The notes under the pieces were generated by a model that made no database searches, was not told where the DNA came from, and saw only the letters and a program-made list of their open reading frames with translations. DNA of 64,000 bases, from contig NZ_CP042997.1 in assembly GCF_008087625.1 (NCBI RefSeq), positions 4,960,001-5,024,000 on the forward strand, written 5' to 3'. The DNA comes from Aquisphaera giovannonii (GTDB taxonomy: Bacteria; Planctomycetota; Planctomycetia; Isosphaerales; Isosphaeraceae). Position numbers and translations under genes: made by a program. Shown here one piece after another: positions 62,001-64,000 of the stretch (the first letter of the stretch is position 1; each line of letters starts with the position of its first letter).

Positions 62001-62738
62001 TTCTCGAACCTCGTGAACAACGCGGCGAAGTACACCGAGCGCGGCGGCCGGATCGCGCTCTCCGCCTCGGCCGACGGCGACTCCGTGACGGTGTCGGTGC
62101 GCGACAGCGGGATCGGCATCGACCCGGAGATGATGCCGCGCCTCTTCGAGATGTTCGCCCAGGCGAAGCCCGCCCTCGAGCGCAGCCAGGGCGGGCTCGG
62201 GATCGGCCTCTCCCTCGTCCACGGCATCGTGCAGCTGCACGGCGGCTCGATCGAGGCCCGGAGCGACGGGCCCGGGCGGGGGAGCGAGTTCCTGGTCCGC
62301 CTCCCGATCACCCCCGCGGCGCCACCCCCGGCCCGCGACGCCGACCACGGCGGGGGGCGGACCGCGCCCCGGTGCCGGATCCTCGTCGCCGACGACAACG
62401 ACGACGCGGCGCGGACCATGGCGATGATGCTGGGGATCCTGGGCCACGAGGTGAGGACCGCGGCCGACGGCGAGGAGGCCGTCCGGTCGGCGGCCGAGTT
62501 CCGGCCCGAGGTCATCTTCCTGGACATCGGGATGCCCCGCGTGAACGGCTACCAGGCCGCCGAGCGGATCCGCGCCCAGGAGTGGGGCAGGGGGATGGTC
62601 GTCGTCGCCCTCACCGGGTGGGGCCAGGAGGAGGACCGGCGCCGGGCCAAGGCCGCGGGCTTCGACCATCACCTCGTCAAGCCGGTGTCCCCCGAGACGC
62701 TCGTCCGCCTGCTCGCCGAGGTGAAGGGCAGCCGCTGA
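59028..62738 (+). CDS. Multi-PAS hybrid sensor histidine kinase with receiver domain
   Basis: A 1236-residue membrane sensor. Residues 10-115 have three or four membrane helices in a DUF4118-like arrangement (YAVAVIASLVAFLLR, FFTFFLATLVAAYSGGLRAG, LVLFLGIGSLISGF). Then come about six PAS/PAC units to about 860, marked by repeats such as ILEATPDLVTTAAADGSVRY and IVEATPDFVTVARMDGRLVY and by PAC ends (FISTIARDITRQKEVEDRLR). The HisKA domain has the phospho-acceptor His881 in LAHELRNPLAPVR. The ATPase domain follows (FSNLVNNAAKYTERGGRIAL, DSGIGIDPEMMPRLFEMFAQ, GGLGIGLSLVHGIV). A receiver domain ends the protein with the phospho-accepting Asp1166 in VIFLDIGMPRVNG and Lys in HHLVKPV. No separate regulator gene is adjacent. 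Confidence 0.92.
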   Translation: MHKPPVIARTLTTGYAVAVIASLVAFLLRWPLSPLIGREFPFFTFFLATLVAAYSGGLRAGLLATALGAIGAAYFLMDPVSSFWVAAPADRTRLVLFLGIGSLISGFAESGLRAKERAMRGERRYLQSLESISDAFAQLDRDWRYTYVNARAAEISGMTVAAMVGRTMWDLFPALRGTEMEARARAAMSDGKPAHFEFYFPPFDRWFEQRLYPSDAGLAIFSADITERRRAEEENRRLLAILEATPDLVTTAAADGSVRYLNREARRVLGYEGDAHPADYQLLDGQPQWAARVVREDGIPGVVRDGYWRGETAIRARDGREVPVDQVIIRHSGGEGRDAFISTIARDITRQKEVEDRLRRGEARFRTLAEAVPQIIWAAAPDGRITFINGRWTELTGLSLEETNDLEAAKKVIHPDDAGRVFARWAEALANGTPHEVEWRFRDRRDGSYRWFLTRAVPARDEAGILTEWFGTATDIDDQKRIEERLRTSEERLLFTARATRVTMFQQDTDLRYSWLTNPLRGYRQEEIVGRTDEEIRHTIDDVPALVGAKRRALETGRGTRLEVSNREGGEVEYHQLTIEPMRDDSGAVVGLLGASIDVTERHRAEAESRRLAAIVEATPDFVTVARMDGRLVYLNRAGRRMLGIPDDAEAGTLTRQRLSPGWVYERTQRDWLPAALRDGSAAGEGAVLASDGREIPVSFVMLVHRGPSGEPEYLSTVARDIAGRKRDEEELRKRERDFRALADNAPALVARFDRDLRHLFVNRRVEAATGLPASAFVGRSNREMGVPEDLHAPGDERLRRVFETGEVQTLEFTYPSPEGPRHFHSWFGPELGGAGEVESAICITRDVTEQKQLENELRRRNEELAEADRRKDDFLATLAHELRNPLAPVRMAVEVLKARGPADPALIQARAIIERQVRHMARLLDDLLDVSRITRGKLELRRQPVTLAAVLDAALETSRPLVEAGGHDLVLDVPPGPVHLDADPVRLAQVFSNLVNNAAKYTERGGRIALSASADGDSVTVSVRDSGIGIDPEMMPRLFEMFAQAKPALERSQGGLGIGLSLVHGIVQLHGGSIEARSDGPGRGSEFLVRLPITPAAPPPARDADHGGGRTAPRCRILVADDNDDAARTMAMMLGILGHEVRTAADGEEAVRSAAEFRPEVIFLDIGMPRVNGYQAAERIRAQEWGRGMVVVALTGWGQEEDRRRAKAAGFDHHLVKPVSPETLVRLLAEVKGSR

Positions 62739-63395
62739 CGCCTTCGATCTCCGCCCCGGCGTCGGCTTCGGGGCCAGGGCTTCGCCGCCGGGACAGCTTC
62801 GGGTTCAGGCCGGCCCCGGCCGCTTGCCCCAGGCCGCGAGGGATCCGGGCCAGATCGACCGAAGCGCGGCGGCCTGACCCCGCACGGGAACGCATGAATT
62901 CATGTTGTTGAATGTACAACTAATCCAATGATCGGTTCAGCTCCCAACCCCTCCGACCCTGCCCGAAGGGTCATCGGGAGGGGGCCGGGCCCGAATTCCC
63001 CGACCCGGGGTCGCGATGAAGCGGCCGGCGAATGGGGCCGCCGTCCGGGCCGCGAGCTTGTGCTGGAAGCGCGGCGTCCTTGCCCTCTCCCGTCCTTGAA
63101 TCACCGGTCGCGTGCCCGGATGGGCGGCCCTGTTGCCAGCTAATGAAAGCAAGGGGCGTACCGGCCCGTGCGCAATCCTCTTCCCCTTTCGCACGCCCGC
63201 CGATCGGATCGTCGCACGTCCATCGAGTCGCCGCGGCTCGGCCGATGGGCCGGGGACGGCATGGGTTCGTCGGCCTTTCATGAAGATGAGGCGCCGCTCG
63301 CTGGCGGAAACCGGTGGCCCGCAAGGCGACAGGCCGATTGCCCGTCGAGAGGCTCGTGAGGGGGCGGGAGACCCTGAGGACACGGTCCCCGAGGG
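62739..63395. other. Gene-poor stretch
   Basis: About 650 bases with no gene I can support. At about 62890-62925 there is an unusually AT-rich patch (ATGAATTCATGTTGTTGAAT) with an inverted repeat GTTGT and ACAAC 7 bases apart at about 62904-62920; this is the kind of site seen before toxin-antitoxin genes. At about 63314-63360 the frame ARKATGRLPVERLVRGRE resembles the middle of a VapC toxin, but it is in a different frame from the remnant at 63396. Confidence 0.35.
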
Positions 63396-63509
63396 GTGCA
63401 GCCCGATCCGTTCGACCGCCGGCTCATCGCCCAGGCGCTCGTCGAGGGCGTCCCAATGGCCGGCGCGGGCCCGATTCTCGATCGCGACGGCGTCTCTCGG
63501 ATCTGGTGA
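63396..63509 (+). pseudogene. C-terminal remnant of a VapC-like PIN-domain toxin
   Basis: The frame reads DPFDRRLIAQALVEGVPMAG then AGPILDRDGVSRIW and stop. This matches the end of PIN-domain VapC toxins (usual pattern DPFDRLLIAQA, then a D in SxD, then YGVxxxW). The stop at 63375 closes the frame just upstream, and a possible continuation of the toxin (ATGRLPVERLVR) lies in another frame at about 63323-63360, so at least one frameshift has occurred. The acidic residue of the third PIN motif is changed to Gly (AGAGP where SGDxx is expected). No antitoxin gene is seen. A decayed gene. Confidence 0.55.
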
Positions 63510-63682
63510 ACCCGACCGACCGGGCCACGGGCCGTTGCCTGCTGCCCTCGTCCCTGGAGGCCTGAGGGCCGCCTGCGTCGTTCCGCCACCTGCGGGTCGT
63601 CCCCTGAAACACCCAGGCCGCGGAGAGGCATGGCGATGGCCGCTTCTCGGCCGTGCCCTGACCGGTGCGATGGCGATGGTCC

Positions 63683-64000
63683 TCACCGAGCCCGCTTCGG
63701 TTCCTCCTCGACGGCCCGGGCCCGTCGTCGCCTGGCCAGGACGGAGAGGCCCGCGAGGGCCGGCGCGACGAGCAGCCCCAGCGAGGGCGGCTCGGGCACC
63801 GCCGCGGCCGCGGTCGGGCCGGCGATGGAGCCGGTCACGCTCGCGAAGCCGAGCCCGAACGCGAGGTAAGTCTGGTCCCCCGGGCCCAGCGGGCTGAGGA
63901 AGCTCAGGACGGCCGACCGGCCCGGCTGGAGGTCGGTGTCCGGGCCCGGGCTGAGCCACGAGACGCCCGTGTCGCCGGGGACGTAGTCGACCTCCCAGCC
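63683..64000 (-). CDS. PEP-CTERM protein, C-terminal fragment (runs off the window)
   Basis: On the minus strand the frame is open from the window edge to TGA at 63683, 105 residues. It reads GWEVDYVPGDTGVSWLSPGP, a beta-rich stretch, then a PEP-CTERM anchor: AAAAVPEPPSLGLL, a hydrophobic helix (VAPALAGLSVL) and ARRRRARAV at the end, with a longer basic tail (EEEPKRAR). It should be exported and anchored through an exosortase. The start lies beyond the window, so no signal peptide can be checked. Confidence 0.8.
   Translation of the reverse strand, partial: GWEVDYVPGDTGVSWLSPGPDTDLQPGRSAVLSFLSPLGPGDQTYLAFGLGFASVTGSIAGPTAAAAVPEPPSLGLLVAPALAGLSVLARRRRARAVEEEPKRAR

Noticed and set aside
58881-62672. 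A 1263-codon minus-strand frame opposite the histidine kinase
   Set aside because: Antisense shadow of the PAS/HisKA/HATPase gene, with no recognisable domain.
62937-63959. A 340-codon minus-strand frame at the right end of the window
   Set aside because: It runs through the VapC remnant and the PEP-CTERM gene in a different frame. Its translation is arginine-rich without motif, whereas the PEP-CTERM frame ends in a textbook anchor.
1-64000. tRNA, rRNA, CRISPR array, integrase or intact insertion sequence
   Set aside because: I looked for T-loop-like GGTTCGAATCC, regularly spaced direct repeats with unique spacers, and transposase or integrase motifs on both strands and found none. Short palindromes are present but irregularly spaced and without CRISPR-like spacers.

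Overview
The window is a very GC-rich (roughly 70% by eye) stretch of a planctomycete chromosome, most likely from the Isosphaeraceae (Singulisphaera, Aquisphaera or Paludisphaera type). This rests on family content. It has a DUF1559 prepilin-like protein, a DUF1501 plus PSD1 (DUF1549/DUF1553) pair with a c-type heme motif, and PEP-CTERM proteins. It also has an FG-GAP/ASPIC-UnbV protein, large Ser/Thr kinases fused to TPR or WD40 repeats, an ECF sigma factor coupled to a kinase, and a Lys/Ala-rich H1-like protein. I saw no rRNA, tRNA, CRISPR, prophage or intact transposase.

Layout. 1-6.2 kb: the start of a membrane protein, a small lipoprotein, a DUF1559 protein with a strong terminator, repeats, and a TPR/FG-GAP/ASPIC secreted or anchored protein. 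6.2-12.1 kb: an H1-like DNA-binding protein diverges from a polyhydroxybutyrate cluster (phasin-like, phaA, PhaE-like, phaB, phaC) that has a near-consensus promoter. 12.3-16.6 kb: a TPR Ser/Thr kinase converges on a Tat-exported Gfo/Idh/MocA protein. 16.9-22.4 kb: acyl-CoA (propionyl-CoA) carboxylase subunits and the MeaB G-protein chaperone, with repeat-rich spacers. 22.7-28.1 kb: a GT4 glycosyltransferase and the DUF1501/PSD1 pair. 28.3-28.6 kb: the remnant of a kinase gene.

28.7-41.0 kb is the most interesting part. A XylR-type AraC regulator is followed by ten tightly packed genes, most overlapping as ATGA. They are a Gfo/Idh/MocA dehydrogenase, a D-apionate-lactonase-like protein, an NAD-dependent epimerase, an SDR, a xylose-isomerase-like TIM barrel, a D-apionate-oxidoisomerase-like protein and a four-gene ribose-type ABC importer. 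I read this as a D-apiose (branched plant-wall sugar) uptake and oxidation operon: apiose to apionolactone to apionate to 3-oxo-isoapionate to L-erythrulose. Two oxidoreductases in it have no role in the published scheme.

41.1-48.9 kb (minus strand): a BNR-repeat protein, a frameshifted metallophosphoesterase, a protein with a DPP III-like HEXXGH signature, a HAD protein, a DUF1304 membrane protein, a dienelactone-hydrolase-like protein, a secreted hypothetical protein and a PEP-CTERM protein. 49.2-54.3 kb: an ECF sigma factor translationally coupled to a kinase-WD40 protein, then a HigBA toxin-antitoxin pair. 54.6-62.7 kb: a tricorn-type protease and a multi-PAS hybrid histidine kinase. The window ends in a gene-poor stretch with a decayed VapC-like toxin, then the C-terminus of another PEP-CTERM protein.

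Spacers carry several families of inverted-repeat elements (45-bp arms in the best case) that look like non-autonomous mobile or REP-like DNA. Gene calls rest on reading protein motifs by eye; no database search was possible.
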